From the NCBI GenBank assembly GCA_902801805.1, contig CADCJP010000033.1, positions 1 to 8,030 of the forward strand: 8,030 bases of DNA, written 5' to 3'. Position numbers and translations under genes: made by a program. This document shows positions 7,453-8,030 of the stretch, one piece after another. The first letter of the stretch is position 1, and every line of letters starts with the position of its first letter. The notes under the pieces are model-generated. The model ran no database searches and was not told the origin of the DNA. It saw only the letters and a program-made list of their open reading frames with translations. The stretch comes from an uncultured Erysipelotrichaceae bacterium (GTDB lineage Bacteria > Bacillota_I > Bacilli_A > RFN20 > CAG-826).

Positions 7453-8030
7453 ATGAACAAGATAAGAAAACCTAGTGAAATAATCACTAGAATTGCAACT
7501 ATTGGTGTTTTATCAGCATTAGGTGCAGTGTTAATGGCGTTTGTGAAGATACCTGACCCATTCGCGCCATGGCTAGAAATTGAAATCAGTGAAATTGTGA
7601 CAATTATCGGCTATGCGCTTTATGGTTTACCAGGTGGTGCATTTATTGCCATTATTAAAACAGGATTTAAAATCCTTTTTGTCGGTACATCTTCTAACTA
7701 TTTAGGAGAGCTTACCGCGATATTAGCGTCACTGATGTTTATCGTCGGTATGTTTATCACCAGCCGCTTAAAATGGTTTAAGAAGGGTATTGGTTTCCGC
7801 ATTATTGCCTACGTCTCCATCGCTATTTTAGTGAGTGTGACCATGACATTATTCAATGCCATCTTCATTACTCCTTCTTATATGACCATCTACGCGAATC
7901 CTCCACGCTTATCCACGTGCTTTGAGGACGGAATGATTCTTAAAGTCTATAATTATCTGACTAAAGCGAACGTCCAAGCGGTTGATCCATGGCCATATAT
8001 CGGTGCGATTAGCTTAATATACGGCCCATT
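7453..8030 (+). CDS. ribU: RibU, riboflavin-specific S component of an ECF transporter (3' end cut by the window)
   Basis: RibU is the membrane substrate-binding subunit that captures riboflavin and hands it to a shared energy-coupling module (EcfA, EcfA', EcfT). The frame stays open for 192 codons to the window edge. Hydrophobic segments lie at about residues 11-30, 46-60, 61-79, 87-104 and 115-140, with a sixth beginning near 181. Family features include KIPDPFAPWLEIEISEI (32-48), matching the conserved region after helix 1 where an acidic-Ser motif precedes helix 2, LGELTAILAS (84-93), and FNAIFITPSYM (134-144). The loop after this (about 145-180) looks longer than in familiar RibU proteins. 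The FMN riboswitch directly upstream supports riboflavin as the substrate rather than another vitamin. The energy-coupling genes are not in the window. The ATG directly abuts the terminator T-run. Confidence 0.9.
   Translation, partial: MNKIRKPSEIITRIATIGVLSALGAVLMAFVKIPDPFAPWLEIEISEIVTIIGYALYGLPGGAFIAIIKTGFKILFVGTSSNYLGELTAILASLMFIVGMFITSRLKWFKKGIGFRIIAYVSIAILVSVTMTLFNAIFITPSYMTIYANPPRLSTCFEDGMILKVYNYLTKANVQAVDPWPYIGAISLIYGP

Noticed and set aside
7909..7917. TTATCCACG, one base from a DnaA box, near mnmG-rsmG where oriC often lies
   Set aside because: It is a single imperfect copy inside the ribU coding sequence, with no cluster of boxes, no AT-rich unwinding tract beside it and no dnaA or parAB genes in view.
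1..8030. CRISPR arrays, insertion sequences, phage or defence genes
   Set aside because: I saw no direct-repeat array, terminal inverted repeats, transposase or integrase motifs. Almost every base is assigned to housekeeping genes or the riboswitch leader.

Overview
The window is an AT-rich bacterial segment with every recognisable gene on the + strand. The gene content (sufCDSUB order, SufU-type scaffold, B. subtilis-like SufB, MnmG-RsmG, FMN-riboswitch-controlled RibU) points to Bacillota. The short SufD and the AT-rich coding style suggest an Erysipelotrichia/Mollicutes-related lineage, but that placement is a low-confidence inference. Seven complete genes end in TAA (5) or TAG (2). All 14 tryptophans I can count are TGG, so the standard bacterial code fits and there is no sign of TGA being read as Trp.

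Positions 47-4709 hold a complete SUF iron-sulfur assembly operon: sufC (ATPase), sufD (short scaffold partner), sufS (cysteine desulfurase), sufU (zinc sulfur-transfer protein) and sufB (scaffold core). SufS takes sulfur from cysteine, SufU relays it, and the SufB-SufC-SufD complex builds the cluster. The genes are separated by one base or overlap, each with its own ribosome-binding site inside the previous gene. The operon promoter is not visible because only 46 bases precede sufC.

Positions 4709-7277 continue without a break into mnmG (FAD-dependent tRNA wobble-uridine modification) and rsmG (16S rRNA m7G methyltransferase), which overlap their upstream neighbours by 1 and 8 bases. The seven genes therefore look like one transcription unit joining Fe-S assembly to RNA modification.

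Positions 7278-7452 are a regulatory leader: a TATAAT -10 element, a compact FMN riboswitch aptamer, and a terminator-like hairpin that also buries the ribosome-binding site of the next gene. Positions 7453-8030 hold the first 192 codons of a riboflavin-uptake S component (RibU), cut by the window end. A mutually exclusive antiterminator pairing can be drawn by hand, giving a complete off-switch model.

I saw no mobile element, CRISPR array, tRNA/rRNA gene or phage gene, and no clearly new system. The points most worth checking are the riboswitch architecture, a SufS that lacks the histidine used for zinc-ligand exchange with SufU, and the fusion of the suf and mnmG-rsmG units.
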